This document shows positions 17,306 to 26,587 of a stretch of 64,000 bases of DNA, piece by piece. Positions within the stretch are counted from its first letter, which is position 1. Each line of letters begins with the position of its first letter. Origin of the DNA: Gemmatimonadota bacterium (lineage in GTDB: Bacteria; JAAXHH01); assembly GCA_009841265.1 (NCBI GenBank), contig VXMB01000009.1, positions 913,911 through 977,910 on the forward strand, in the 5' to 3' direction. A program made the translations under genes and the position numbers. The notes beneath the pieces were generated by a model. That model searched no databases. It worked only from the letters and a program-made list of their open reading frames with translations, and was not told where the DNA came from.

Positions 17306-18556
17306 TTAGCTGGACTTGGCCAGCACGTCCTTGAGGGTCTGGAGGAAGACCTCGGTCTCGGCTTCCGTACCCGCGGAGACTCTGATCCAGGTACGGAACT
17401 CCCGTTGCCGCCGGGAACTGATCCAGACGTTTCTCGCGCGCATTTCCCGGACCACCTGCATGGCCGGGCGCTTCAGATCGGCCATCACGAAGGTGCCCTG
17501 GGACGGCAGGTATTCGATCCCCATCTCGTCGAAAGTGGCGTAACACCGCTTCTTGAAATCCCAGACCGCCTCGCGAGACTTCTGCAGGTGCTCCAGGTCG
17601 CGTACCGCGGCGGCGCCGGCCACGGTGGCCAGGGCGTTCGGCGACTCCTGGTAGTACTTCCGCAATTCATCCTGGATCTTCTGCGAGGCGACGCAGTACC
17701 CCAGCCTCACGGCCGCCAGCGCAAAGGCCTTAGAAAAGGTCCTTACCACGGCTACGTTGTCGTACTTGACCGCCAGCGGTACCGCCGAGGGAATCGGATC
17801 CTGCTCCACGAAGTGCAAGTAAGCCTCGTCGATGACCACGATGGCGGTAGCCGGTAGCTTGTTGATGAAGGCTTCGATTTCGTCGGGTTGCAGCAGCGTT
17901 CCCGTGGGGTTGTTCGGATTGGTGATGACGACCAGCGACGTCCTGTCGGAGGCCAGGGCGGCCATTCCATCGAGGTCGTGCTTGTATTCCGGCGTCATCG
18001 GCGCACGGATGATGTTGACGTCGACGCCGAACATGTCGTTGTAATCACTGGCGGAACGGGAAATGGACCCGTATCCATATTCCGCTTCGATGACTTCGCC
18101 GCCGTTGCGACTGAGATAGGCCAGGCAGAGCAGGTCCAGGATGAGACTGGATCCCGGAGTCAACATGAAGGGACCGGGAGGCGGCCTGAAAAACGAGCGC
18201 CGCATGGAATTGTCCGGCTCGGGCAGTTCCACTCCGTCGAAGGTCGACAGGGCCTGCATCAGATCGCTCAGGTCCGTACCGTAGCGGTTGACGCCGAACA
18301 TCCGGTTCGCCATGGCCTCGATGGCCCGGGGCGACGGTCCCAACGGGTTCTCATTCAGGCTCATGCGTACGAGACCCGGCTGCACACCCACACCCCTGAT
18401 GGCTTCGATGCTGGGCCTTCCGCCCGTGATCAACTGCGTGGCCATGGCCATTCGGTCCGACATGGACAGGGCGATGCCGGCCGTTCCGGCCGCCAAAGCG
18501 CCTTTCATGAAGCCCCGGCGAGACCAGGCTTTCATGGCCGTCTCTGACGCGTGCAT
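17306..18556 (-). CDS. Tat-exported class I/II aminotransferase, histidinol-phosphate aminotransferase-like
   Basis: 416-aa PLP enzyme most like HisC. The N-terminus MKAWSRRGFMKGALAAGTAG is a twin-arginine signal peptide (SRRGFMK at residues 12-18), followed by a hydrophobic stretch and an Ala-rich cleavage region, so the enzyme is predicted to be exported folded to the periplasm. PLP-enzyme motifs: LNENPLGPSP, NPNNPTG (213-219), VIDEAYLHFV, and the Schiff-base lysine in TFSKAFALAAVRLGY (K276). The ATG at 18556 is supported by AAGGAG seven bases upstream. A cytosolic histidine-pathway role is unlikely with this signal; the periplasmic substrate is unknown. Confidence 0.88.
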   Translation of the reverse strand: MHASETAMKAWSRRGFMKGALAAGTAGIALSMSDRMAMATQLITGGRPSIEAIRGVGVQPGLVRMSLNENPLGPSPRAIEAMANRMFGVNRYGTDLSDLMQALSTFDGVELPEPDNSMRRSFFRPPPGPFMLTPGSSLILDLLCLAYLSRNGGEVIEAEYGYGSISRSASDYNDMFGVDVNIIRAPMTPEYKHDLDGMAALASDRTSLVVITNPNNPTGTLLQPDEIEAFINKLPATAIVVIDEAYLHFVEQDPIPSAVPLAVKYDNVAVVRTFSKAFALAAVRLGYCVASQKIQDELRKYYQESPNALATVAGAAAVRDLEHLQKSREAVWDFKKRCYATFDEMGIEYLPSQGTFVMADLKRPAMQVVREMRARNVWISSRRQREFRTWIRVSAGTEAETEVFLQTLKDVLAKSS

Positions 18557-18665
18557 ATTCGACTCCTTCGGTTAACCTGGGTAAATACAGCTATAGTTAA
18601 GTTACGACTATAGTAAATACGATCGCGTTAAATGAGTGTACACAGTTTTATTGCTTACAATCCAT

Positions 18666-18715
18666 CGGCCACGTCTCTTCAATATTCCGGCGGCCACCTC
18701 TCTTCGATATTCCGG
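18666..18715. repeat. 25-bp imperfect tandem repeat
   Basis: Two adjacent 25-bp copies (18666-18690 and 18691-18715) differ at two positions; each runs from CGGCCAC to ATATTCCGG. They lie upstream of the promoter of the ABC operon and between divergent genes, so a regulatory role is possible. Just upstream, at about 18577-18619, CTATAG and GTAAATAC each occur twice in AT-rich DNA. Confidence 0.8.
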
Positions 18716-18738
18716 TTGTGGCAGTAGGCGGTATCACC

Positions 18739-18768
18739 TTGACAGACCTTCGAAGAGGCCGTTAAAAT
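18739..18768 (+). promoter_or_regulatory. Sigma70-type promoter of the oligopeptide ABC operon
   Basis: TTGACA at 18739-18744, an 18-bp spacer, and TAAAAT at 18763-18768. Transcription would start near 18775, right at the first ATG (18777), implying a leaderless first gene. Confidence 0.6.
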
Positions 18769-18776
18769 GACCCTGT

Positions 18777-19781
18777 ATGCAAGACCTTCTCCTTGATGTT
18801 TCACACCTATCAGCCGTGATCCCCACAGACGACGGTCCCGTCCGGGCCGTGCGTGACGTCTCGTTCCGGATCAGGCGGGGCAGAACCCTTGGCGTGGTGG
18901 GTGAAAGCGGGTGCGGAAAAAGCATGATGGGCCTCTCCCTCATGCGGCTGGTTCCGAAACCCGGGTACGTGGAAGGAAAGATCACCTATCATGAAAGGGG
19001 AAACGGGGCGACCGTCGACATACACGAACTCGAACCGGGGGGCGACGCCATGCGCCGGATCCGGGGCCGCAGGATCTCCATGATCTTCCAGGAGCCCATG
19101 ACCGCCCTCAACCCTGTATACACCGTGGGCAGTCAGATCGGAGAGGCGCTGCGCCTGCACCACGGCATGGACCGCCAGGCCGCCCGTGCCCGCGCGGTGG
19201 AGGCCCTGTCCGAAGTCGGCATCCCCGGCCCCCTGCAACGGGTGGACGAGTATCCTCACGAGCTATCCGGCGGCATGCGGCAGCGCGCCATGATCGCCAT
19301 GGCCCTGTCGTGCGGTCCCGAACTCCTGATCGCCGACGAGCCCACCACGGCGCTGGACGTGACCATCCAGGCGCAGATCCTCGATCTGCTCAAGGAACTG
19401 AAAGACAACCTGAACATGGCCATCGTGATGATCACCCACGACCTGGGCGTCATTGCCGACATGGCCGACGAAATCATGATCATGTACGCGGGGCAGGTCG
19501 TCGAAACCGGATCGCCGGAGCGTATTTTCTACCAACCCGCCCACCCCTACACCTGGGGGTTGCTCGAATCGGCGCCTCGGATCAACAGGGAGAAGTCGAC
19601 GAAGCTGTCCACGATCCCGGGCACGGTACCGTCTCCGCTCAACCTGCCGGAGGGTTGCGCTTTCGCGCCCCGATGCCGTTATGCCACGGAGCAGTGCACC
19701 TCGATGCCCCCCGTGGAAGAAACCGAACCGGGACACAGCGTTCGCTGCTGGCACGCGGACCAGGTCGCGCTGGATTCCTGA
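18777..19781 (+). CDS. Oligopeptide ABC transporter ATP-binding protein (DppD/OppD type)
   Basis: 334-aa cytoplasmic ATPase subunit. Walker A is GESGCGKS near residues 43-50, the signature is [15 protein letters not shown], Walker B is [12 protein letters not shown], and the H-loop is [14 protein letters not shown]. The C-terminal oligopeptide-transporter extension contains a cysteine cluster ([19 protein letters not shown]) that in OppD/DppD homologues binds an iron-sulfur cluster or metal. It is first of a complete operon (two ATPases, binding protein, two permeases) and may be translated from a leaderless message. Confidence 0.93.
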   Translation: MQDLLLDVSHLSAVIPTDDGPVRAVRDVSFRIRRGRTLGVVGESGCGKSMMGLSLMRLVPKPGYVEGKITYHERGNGATVDIHELEPGGDAMRRIRGRRISMIFQEPMTALNPVYTVGSQIGEALRLHHGMDRQAARARAVEALSEVGIPGPLQRVDEYPHELSGGMRQRAMIAMALSCGPELLIADEPTTALDVTIQAQILDLLKELKDNLNMAIVMITHDLGVIADMADEIMIMYAGQVVETGSPERIFYQPAHPYTWGLLESAPRINREKSTKLSTIPGTVPSPLNLPEGCAFAPRCRYATEQCTSMPPVEETEPGHSVRCWHADQVALDS

Positions 19782-19787
19782 TGCGGG

Positions 19788-20795
19788 ATGCCTGATATGG
19801 AAACCATACTCGACGTCCGGAACCTGAAGAAGCATTTCCCGATCCGAAAAGGACTCTGGCGGCGCAGGCGGGGCGACGTCCGGGCGGTGGACGGCGTGGA
19901 TATCCAGTGCGGCGCCGGCGAGACCCTCGGCCTGGCGGGCGAGAGCGGCTGCGGCAAGACCACGCTGGGACGGTGCGTGCTGAAGACGATCCCGCCGACG
20001 GACGGCGATATCTTCTTCGGCGCGGAGCGGGTGAACCTCAGTCCCCTGGACCGGCGCGAAATGCGTCCTTACCTGCACCGCATGCAGATGGTGTTCCAGG
20101 ATCCGAACTCGTCCCTCAACCCCCGGATGACGGTGAGCGACATCGTGGGCGAACCGCTCCGGGTGAACGGGCTGGCCCGCGGGACCGAACTGGAGGACCG
20201 CGTGGCCGGCCTGCTGGCCGACGTGGGGCTGAACGCGGCAGACATGCGCCGCTATCCCCATGCCTTCAGCGGGGGCCAGCGCCAGCGCATCGGCATCGCA
20301 CGGGCGCTGTCCCTCCGGCCCGAGCTGATCATCGCGGACGAGCCCGTGTCGGCCCTGGACGTATCCGTGCAGTCCCAGATCCTGAACCTGCTGGCCTCGC
20401 TCAAGGATCGCATGGGCCTGTCCTATATCTTCATCACCCACGACCTGAGCGTGCTGCAGCACATCAGCGACCGGGTGGCGATCATGTACCTCGGCCGGAT
20501 CGTGGAAACGGGTCCTGCCGAGCAGGTCTACCACCATCCGCTGCACCCCTACACGGAGGCCCTGATCTCCGCCGTCCCGGTGGCCGATCCCGCGGTACAG
20601 AAGAAACGGACGCGCATCGCCCTGACCGGCGACGTGCCCGATCCCGCGTCGCCGCCGAAGGGTTGTCATTTTCATCCTCGGTGCCGGCATGCTACGGACC
20701 TGTGCCGGGAAGCGGAACCGGAACTCAAGACCTATCCCGGAGGCGTCAAGGCGGCGTGCCACTACAGCGACACGTTGTCTCTCCAGGGTATTTGA
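19788..20795 (+). CDS. Oligopeptide ABC transporter ATP-binding protein (DppF/OppF type)
   Basis: 335-aa second ATPase of the heterodimeric motor. It starts [22 protein letters not shown] (an alternative ATG is four codons in, at 19797). Walker A is [12 protein letters not shown], the Q-loop is [18 protein letters not shown] (typical of OppF), the signature is [15 protein letters not shown], Walker B is [12 protein letters not shown], and the H-loop is [10 protein letters not shown]. The C-terminal [20 protein letters not shown] is the family cysteine-rich tail. It begins six bases after the stop of the first ATPase gene. With its partner it could also power the ATPase-less system at 6134-9742. 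Confidence 0.93.
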   Translation: MPDMETILDVRNLKKHFPIRKGLWRRRRGDVRAVDGVDIQCGAGETLGLAGESGCGKTTLGRCVLKTIPPTDGDIFFGAERVNLSPLDRREMRPYLHRMQMVFQDPNSSLNPRMTVSDIVGEPLRVNGLARGTELEDRVAGLLADVGLNAADMRRYPHAFSGGQRQRIGIARALSLRPELIIADEPVSALDVSVQSQILNLLASLKDRMGLSYIFITHDLSVLQHISDRVAIMYLGRIVETGPAEQVYHHPLHPYTEALISAVPVADPAVQKKRTRIALTGDVPDPASPPKGCHFHPRCRHATDLCREAEPELKTYPGGVKAACHYSDTLSLQGI

Positions 20796-20825
20796 CCGGG
20801 CGAGTGGATAAATTCGGAGTCCTGG

Positions 20826-22817
20826 ATGAAAAAAGTTAAGAAAAACCTGCTGATTTGCCTGCTGCTGCCGGCCCTCGCCGGGCTGCCGTCCTGTTCCGGC
20901 GGCGGGTCTGCACCGGACCCGAAGGTTGCCGGGTCCACACCAGATTCGCCGATTACCGGGTCCACACCGGACCCGAAGGTTGCCGCCCAGGAGGCCCGGA
21001 CGTCGCTGGAAGCACCCGAACTGGCCGCCCGGGTGGCGGCGGGCACCCTGCCTCCCCTCCACGAGCGGATCCCGGCCAACCCGCTCGTAGCCAATCACGA
21101 CTATGAGGGGTACGACGGCCCCGGGGTCTACGGCGGGACCTGGCGCAAGTTCCACAACAACACCGATCTCGGCTCCTGGAAGATGATCGCCGGATACGCC
21201 CCGCTGATCCGGTGGAACCGGCTGACCACGGGCCTCGAGCCGGGCCTGGCGGAATCGTGGGCGTTCAACGAGGACGGCACCGAACTGACGCTCAAGCTGC
21301 GCGAGGGTGTCCGGTGGTCCGACGGCCATCCTTATACCTCGGCGTCCTTCCGCGCGTGGTACGACCTGTGCCTCGACGACCGCCACCGGTACCCGCCGCC
21401 CGTGTGGTGCCTCGTGGACGGAAAGCCCATGGGGGTCGAAACGCCGGACGACTACACCATCGTCATGAAGTTCGCGGGACCCAACTGGCTGGTGCCTCTG
21501 TGGCTGGCGACCGGATTCTGGTGGAGCGAAGAGTACAACGTGCCGGAACACTACATGAAGCAGTTCCACCCGGACCACAACGACGAGGTGGACGATTTCG
21601 TCCTCTATGAGAAGCGCAGGCTGCCCCAGCGCAACCCGGACCAGCCTTCCCTCTGGCCGTGGACCATCTCCCGCATCGAAAAGGGCGGCTTCCGGGTGAT
21701 CCTGGAGCGGAACCCGTACTACTACGTCGTGGACGACGACGGTCGCCAGCTCCCCTACATCGACCAGGTGGTCACGACCCTGGTCCCCGAGGCCCAGATC
21801 CGCGTCCTGCGGGTGCTGGCCGGCGAGGTGGACTGCCAGTTCCGCGATATGGAACTCCGGGACTTTTCCCTTTTCATGGAAGGACGGGATAAAGGGGAGT
21901 ACCGGGTCAAGCTATGGGAGAGCGCTTCCGGAGCGGATCCGGCGATCAACCTGAACTGGTCGGACAACGACCCGGTCCTCCGCGGCCTGATCCGCGACCA
22001 GCGGTTCCGCAAGGCGCTCGCCGCGGCCATCGACCGCGAGAAATGCAACGCCGTCGCCTTCAAGGGCCTCGCGCAACCCCAGGCCGCCACCGTGAGCGAG
22101 GAGGGCTGGCATTTCCTGGATCCGGAGGGTGCGCGATTGTTCGATCTGTGGAAGGCCACCGACGCGGACTACGACATTCCGAAGGCGAACAGGCTGCTGG
22201 ACGAGATGGGACTCACCCGCCGCGACGCCGAGGGATACCGGCTCCGTCCCGACGGCCGGCGGCTCAGCCTCGTGCTGGATGCGCCGGCCGCGGCGCACAT
22301 CGCCCACGAAAACGACGTGGCCCTGATCGTAGCCGAGGGCTGGCGGGCACTGGGGCTGGAGGTCATCGTATACACGCCGCCCGGAGCCGAACTCAAGCTG
22401 CGCCGCGACCTCGGCGAGTTCACTGTCCATCTCCACGGCGAGGCCGAAATGGACCTGTTCACCTACCCCGACTGGGTATTCCCGACGATGGGGAAGTACT
22501 GGCATCCCCAGGTGGGCAAGTGGTACGAATCAGGCGGGGAAAGGGGCGAAGCGCCGACGGGTATCATGGTCGAACTGCTCGACATCTACGACCAGATCAA
22601 GCACGAGCGGGACGAGGAAACCCGGCACCGCCTGGTGCAGGACGCCGTGCGGATTCATATCGAGCACGGGCCCTTCCACCTGGGCACCGTGGCCCGCACA
22701 CCCAAGCCCGTCATCGTGAAGAACAACTTCCATAACGTACCCGACAGCGGTATTCTCGGCCCCTGGGCGATCGCCGGTCCGGCGACGAGTTTTCCCGAGC
22801 AGTTCTATATCGAATGA
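20826..22817 (+). CDS. Oligopeptide ABC transporter substrate-binding lipoprotein (family 5)
   Basis: 663-aa secreted lipoprotein. The signal MKKVKKNLLICLLLPALAG ends in the lipobox LPSC, followed by a low-complexity linker (residues about 25-55) in which GSTPD and DPKVA recur through short duplications in the DNA. The binding domain has GLAESWAFNEDGTELTLKLREGVRWSDG, the family 5 fingerprint, and FRKALAAAIDREKCNAV. At about 660 residues it is longer than DppA, like proteins handling larger peptides or oligosaccharides. The stop overlaps the start of the first permease (ATGA at 22814-22817). Confidence 0.92.
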   Translation: MKKVKKNLLICLLLPALAGLPSCSGGGSAPDPKVAGSTPDSPITGSTPDPKVAAQEARTSLEAPELAARVAAGTLPPLHERIPANPLVANHDYEGYDGPGVYGGTWRKFHNNTDLGSWKMIAGYAPLIRWNRLTTGLEPGLAESWAFNEDGTELTLKLREGVRWSDGHPYTSASFRAWYDLCLDDRHRYPPPVWCLVDGKPMGVETPDDYTIVMKFAGPNWLVPLWLATGFWWSEEYNVPEHYMKQFHPDHNDEVDDFVLYEKRRLPQRNPDQPSLWPWTISRIEKGGFRVILERNPYYYVVDDDGRQLPYIDQVVTTLVPEAQIRVLRVLAGEVDCQFRDMELRDFSLFMEGRDKGEYRVKLWESASGADPAINLNWSDNDPVLRGLIRDQRFRKALAAAIDREKCNAVAFKGLAQPQAATVSEEGWHFLDPEGARLFDLWKATDADYDIPKANRLLDEMGLTRRDAEGYRLRPDGRRLSLVLDAPAAAHIAHENDVALIVAEGWRALGLEVIVYTPPGAELKLRRDLGEFTVHLHGEAEMDLFTYPDWVFPTMGKYWHPQVGKWYESGGERGEAPTGIMVELLDIYDQIKHERDEETRHRLVQDAVRIHIEHGPFHLGTVARTPKPVIVKNNFHNVPDSGILGPWAIAGPATSFPEQFYIE

Positions 22818-23800
22818 TCAACTACGTTATCAAGCGCTGTCTCCTGGCCATCCCGACCCTCCTGGCCATCTCGATGATCGGCTTCGTCATCATCCAGCTG
22901 CCCGAGGGCGACTTCCTGGACCGCAAGATCCAGGAACTGGAGGAGATGTACGGCGACAGCAGCTCGATCGCGCGCATCGACGAGTTGCGCGAGCGCTACG
23001 GCCTGGACCGGCCCATGTGGCGGCAGTACGTGGGCTGGATCTCGGGGTTCGTCGTGGGGGATTTCGGCGAATCCTTCGAATACGAGCAGGAAGTCAACCA
23101 GCTGATCTGGGACCGGCTCGCCTTCACCGTGCTCATCGCCCTGGGCGCCCTGCTGTTCACCTACGCCGTGGCCATCCCCATCGGCATCTACTCGGCTACC
23201 CACCAGTACCGCCTGTCCGACAACGTGCTGTCCTTCATCAGCTTCATCGGCATGTCCATGCCGGGATTCCTGCTGGCCCTCGCCCTCCTGGTCTTCGTCT
23301 TCGAGATCTACCGGATACCCCTGTTCGGCCTCTTCTCGAGCGAGTACGAAGGCGCGCCCTGGACCTGGGACAAGCTCGTCGACTTTTTGAAGCACCTCTG
23401 GATCCCGGTCATCGTGGTGGGCATCAACGGCACGGCCGGCCTGATGCGCATCATGCGCGGCAACCTGCTGGACGTCCTCGGCCAGCCCTTCGTCCAGACG
23501 GCCCGCGCCAAGGGCCTCAAGGAGTCCGTCGTCGTCATCAAGCACGCGGCGCGCATCGCCATCAACCCGCTGATCACGATCCTGGGTATGAGCCTGCCGA
23601 ACATCCTCTCCGGGGCCACCATCGTGGCGATCGTCCTGGGTCTGCCGACCGTGGGGCCGCTGCTGCTCCGGGCCCTGGTCGCCGAGGACATCTACCTGGC
23701 CGGCACTCTCCTGATGATGTTCAGCCTGCTCCTGATCATCGGCAACATCCTGGCCGACATCGCGCTGGCCTGGGCGGATCCGAGGATACGGTATGACTAA
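22814..23800 (+). CDS. Oligopeptide ABC transporter permease (DppB type)
   Basis: 328-aa inner-membrane permease. It begins MINYVIKRCLLAIPTLLAISM, the usual OppB start, and has a periplasmic loop with IARIDELRERYGLDRPMWRQYVGW and VVGDFGESF. The ATPase-docking loop is seen as FVQTARAKGLKESVVVIKHAARIAINP. It ends LAWADPRIRYD. It is translationally coupled to the binding-protein gene before it and overlaps the second permease gene by eight bases, so subunits are made together. Confidence 0.93.
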   Translation: MINYVIKRCLLAIPTLLAISMIGFVIIQLPEGDFLDRKIQELEEMYGDSSSIARIDELRERYGLDRPMWRQYVGWISGFVVGDFGESFEYEQEVNQLIWDRLAFTVLIALGALLFTYAVAIPIGIYSATHQYRLSDNVLSFISFIGMSMPGFLLALALLVFVFEIYRIPLFGLFSSEYEGAPWTWDKLVDFLKHLWIPVIVVGINGTAGLMRIMRGNLLDVLGQPFVQTARAKGLKESVVVIKHAARIAINPLITILGMSLPNILSGATIVAIVLGLPTVGPLLLRALVAEDIYLAGTLLMMFSLLLIIGNILADIALAWADPRIRYD

Positions 23801-24881
23801 CCGGAGCGAATCCATGACCACGGTCGACCAGGCGGCAACCGTCCAGGATTCGGGCTATCTCAGCTACCGGACGCTGATCTGGCGCAGGTTCCGGAAGAAC
23901 CGGATGGGCATCGCGGCGGGGGTGGTGCTGGCGATGTTCTACTTCGCGGCCCTGTTTGCCGGCACTTTTTCCCCCTACGACCACAACGAAATCCGGATCC
24001 AGGTCCGGTACCTGCCGCCCCAGGACCTGCATTTCGACTGGTCCGGCGGGTTCTACGTGAACGGCCTGACTTCCACGCAGAATCCGGTGACGCTGGAACT
24101 GGAGTACGAAACGGACCCGTCCCGGCAATATCCTGTCCGGTTCCTGTCGCGGGACGGCGACGGGGATTTCCGGCTGATCCATTCCGAGGGCCCCATGTAC
24201 CTCCTGGGCACGGACCGCATGGGCCGCGACCTGCTCTCCCGCATGATCCACGGCGGCCGTGTATCGCTCACGGTGGGGATCATCGGCGTGTTCCTCAGCC
24301 TGATCCTCGGATCGGTCCTCGGCACGTTGTCCGGTTACTTCGGCGGCTGGATCGACCACGCCCTTCAGCGAGTCGTCGAGATCCTGGCCTCTTTTCCGCC
24401 GATCCCCCTCTGGATGGCCCTGGGCGCGGCGCTGCCGGCCGGATGGACGAGCATCGAGACCTACCTGGGCATCACGATCATCCTGTCCATAATCAGCTGG
24501 GGCGGCCTGGCCCGCGAAGTACGGGGCAAGGTCCTCGTGTTCCGGGAACAGGACTACACCACGGCGGCGCGATCGGCCGGCGCGGGACACTGGTACATCA
24601 TTTCGCGCCACCTGCTGCCCGGCTGCTACAGCCACATCATCGTGGTGGCCACGCTGGCCATCCCGGGGATGATCCTGGGCGAAACGGCCCTGAGCTTCCT
24701 GGGCCTCGGCATCCGGCCGCCCATGACCAGCTGGGGCGTGCTGCTCGAAGAGGCGCAGCGCGTGACGGTGCTGCTGAACCACCCCTGGCTGCTCTTCCCC
24801 GCCGCGCCGGTACTGGTCGTCGTCATCGCCTTCAACTTCCTGGGAGACGCGTTGCGCGACGCCGCGGATCCTTATTCGTGA
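23793..24881 (+). CDS. Oligopeptide ABC transporter permease (DppC type)
   Basis: 362-aa inner-membrane permease. It has an N-terminal cytoplasmic part with LIWRRFRKNRMGIAAG before TM1 and an unusually long first periplasmic loop (about residues 60-135, with the YETDPSRQYPVRFLSRDGDG segment) before the conserved LLGTDRMGRDLLSRMIHGGRVSLTVG. The coupling loop is YTTAARSAGAGHWYIISRHLLP and the C-terminus is FNFLGDALRDAADPYS. It is the last gene of the operon. The enlarged periplasmic loop matches the larger binding protein and is common in one DppC subgroup. Confidence 0.92.
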   Translation: MTNRSESMTTVDQAATVQDSGYLSYRTLIWRRFRKNRMGIAAGVVLAMFYFAALFAGTFSPYDHNEIRIQVRYLPPQDLHFDWSGGFYVNGLTSTQNPVTLELEYETDPSRQYPVRFLSRDGDGDFRLIHSEGPMYLLGTDRMGRDLLSRMIHGGRVSLTVGIIGVFLSLILGSVLGTLSGYFGGWIDHALQRVVEILASFPPIPLWMALGAALPAGWTSIETYLGITIILSIISWGGLAREVRGKVLVFREQDYTTAARSAGAGHWYIISRHLLPGCYSHIIVVATLAIPGMILGETALSFLGLGIRPPMTSWGVLLEEAQRVTVLLNHPWLLFPAAPVLVVVIAFNFLGDALRDAADPYS

Positions 24882-25013
24882 AAAAGGATTGCAGATACCG
24901 TCCCGGAATGGTTAGTTGCAGTGTCGTATCGACAGGAGACGAATCTACCTCCGTAGGACCTGTAATCGAATGGCGTATATACAAAGTATCTACAATCGAG
25001 ATAGGAGCACAGC

Positions 25014-25772
25014 ATGAGTAAATCCACCAAAGTCGCCGTCGTCACCGGCGCGGGTTCCGGTATCGGTAAGGCCTGTTCCCTGGCGTTGCTGGACGCGGGT
25101 TACAGTGTGGTCTTAGCGGGCCGGCGAGAAGATGCCCTGGAGTCGACCGTGGCCGATGCCGGCGATGCCGCGGACCGGTTGCTGGTCGTGCCGACGGACG
25201 TGGGGATCGCCTCGCAGGTCGAGCGCCTCTTCGCGGAAACGAAGGCGGCCCACGGCCGCCTGGACCTGCTGTTCAACAACGCCGGAACCGGGGCGCCCGC
25301 CGTGCTCCTCGAAGAGCTGATGGCCGATCAGTGGCAGACCGTGGTGGACGTCAACCTGACGGGTTCCTTCCTCTGCACGAAGGAGGCTTTCAGGATCATG
25401 AAGGACCAGGATCCGCAGGGCGGCCGGATCATCAACAACGGATCGGTCTCCGCCCATGTGCCCCGACCGAACTCGGCGCCGTACACTGCCACCAAGCACG
25501 CCGTAACCGGCTTGACGCGTTCGACTTCCCTCGATGGTCGGAAGTACAACATCGCCTGCGGGCAGATCGACATCGGCAACGCGGCCACGGAGATGACCCA
25601 GCGCATGCAGGAGGGCATCCTGCAGCCCACCGGCGACCTGCTGGCCGAGGCCAGGATGCACGTGAAGAACGTGGCCGACGCCGTGGTTTTTATGGCCGGA
25701 CTGCCCCTCGACGCCAACGTACAGTTCATCACGGTCATGGCCACCACCATGCCCTACATAGGACGGGGATAA
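25014..25772 (+). CDS. Short-chain dehydrogenase/reductase (SDR)
   Basis: 252-aa classical SDR. The NAD(P) motif TGAGSGIG is at residues 11-18, NNAG follows in the [11 protein letters not shown] segment, the catalytic Ser lies in NNGSVSAH, and [10 protein letters not shown] supplies the YxxxK pair. The ATG at 25014 is preceded by AGGAG. It is first of a three-gene plus-strand run with a PhyH dioxygenase (adjacent, no gap) and a ManD-like dehydratase, suggesting a pathway that oxidises and dehydrates a hydroxylated or sugar-acid compound. The substrate is not deducible. Confidence 0.93.
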   Translation: MSKSTKVAVVTGAGSGIGKACSLALLDAGYSVVLAGRREDALESTVADAGDAADRLLVVPTDVGIASQVERLFAETKAAHGRLDLLFNNAGTGAPAVLLEELMADQWQTVVDVNLTGSFLCTKEAFRIMKDQDPQGGRIINNGSVSAHVPRPNSAPYTATKHAVTGLTRSTSLDGRKYNIACGQIDIGNAATEMTQRMQEGILQPTGDLLAEARMHVKNVADAVVFMAGLPLDANVQFITVMATTMPYIGRG

Positions 25773-26543
25773 ATGTCGGTAACCAGAGCAAAGCCCGTCG
25801 AGATCACCGATGCGCAGAAGCAGCAGTACCAGGAAGAAGGGTACTTCATTCTCGAGTCCGCCCTGGACGATGAACAGCTGGAATACATACGCTGCGAGTG
25901 CGACCGGTTGAGGGTCGAGATGGAGGCCGAGATGGCCAGGGAAGCGGAGAAATCCCGGGGCATCACCCACAAGGGCAGCCGTTACTTCATCTCGAACCGG
26001 CACCGCGACAATCCCAGCCTTCGGCCTTACATATTCAGCGAGATCATGGCCGAGATCTGCAGAAGCACCCTGGGCGATACCGCCTATCTCTTCCACGAGC
26101 AGTTCGTGGTCAAGGGTCCCGAGGTCGGCATGAAGTTCGGCTGGCACCAGGACTCGGGCTACGTGGGGTTCGACCACCGGCCCTACATGAGCTGCTGGGC
26201 CGCCCTCGACGACGTCTCCGACGAGAACGGCACGGTCTACATCCTGCCCTTCTCTCGCGCGGGCACGAGACGCCGCCAGGATCACCGCATCGTGGACGAG
26301 ACCAACGACAAGATCGGCTACTTCGGCGACGATCCCGGCGTGCCCGTGGTCGCGCCGGCCGGGAGCATCGCCGTATTCTCCAGCGTGTCCTTCCACCGCA
26401 GCAGCCCGAATACCTCTGACGGCTGGCGCCGCGTGTATCTGACCCAGTATTCCGCTGAACCGATCCTTACCGAAGACGGCACGCGGAACTGGAGCAACGC
26501 GGAGCCCTTTCTTGTGGACGGCGAGCGGGTAACGGCCGAATAA
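25773..26543 (+). CDS. Phytanoyl-CoA dioxygenase (PhyH) family protein
   Basis: 256-aa Fe(II)/2-oxoglutarate-dependent oxygenase of the PhyH fold. The iron facial triad is visible: H125 and D127 in FGWHQDSGYVGF, and the distal H208 in FSSVSFHRSSPN. A downstream Arg (WRRVYLTQYS) would bind 2-oxoglutarate. Its ATG directly abuts the SDR stop, so the two are very likely translated from one message. The bacterial PhyH family hydroxylates varied small molecules (ectoine, phosphonates, secondary metabolites); the substrate is unknown. Confidence 0.9.
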   Translation: MSVTRAKPVEITDAQKQQYQEEGYFILESALDDEQLEYIRCECDRLRVEMEAEMAREAEKSRGITHKGSRYFISNRHRDNPSLRPYIFSEIMAEICRSTLGDTAYLFHEQFVVKGPEVGMKFGWHQDSGYVGFDHRPYMSCWAALDDVSDENGTVYILPFSRAGTRRRQDHRIVDETNDKIGYFGDDPGVPVVAPAGSIAVFSSVSFHRSSPNTSDGWRRVYLTQYSAEPILTEDGTRNWSNAEPFLVDGERVTAE

Positions 26544-26587
26544 GCGCTGCGGCCACAGAGCAGACTCCGCAAACAAAGGAGCGGACC

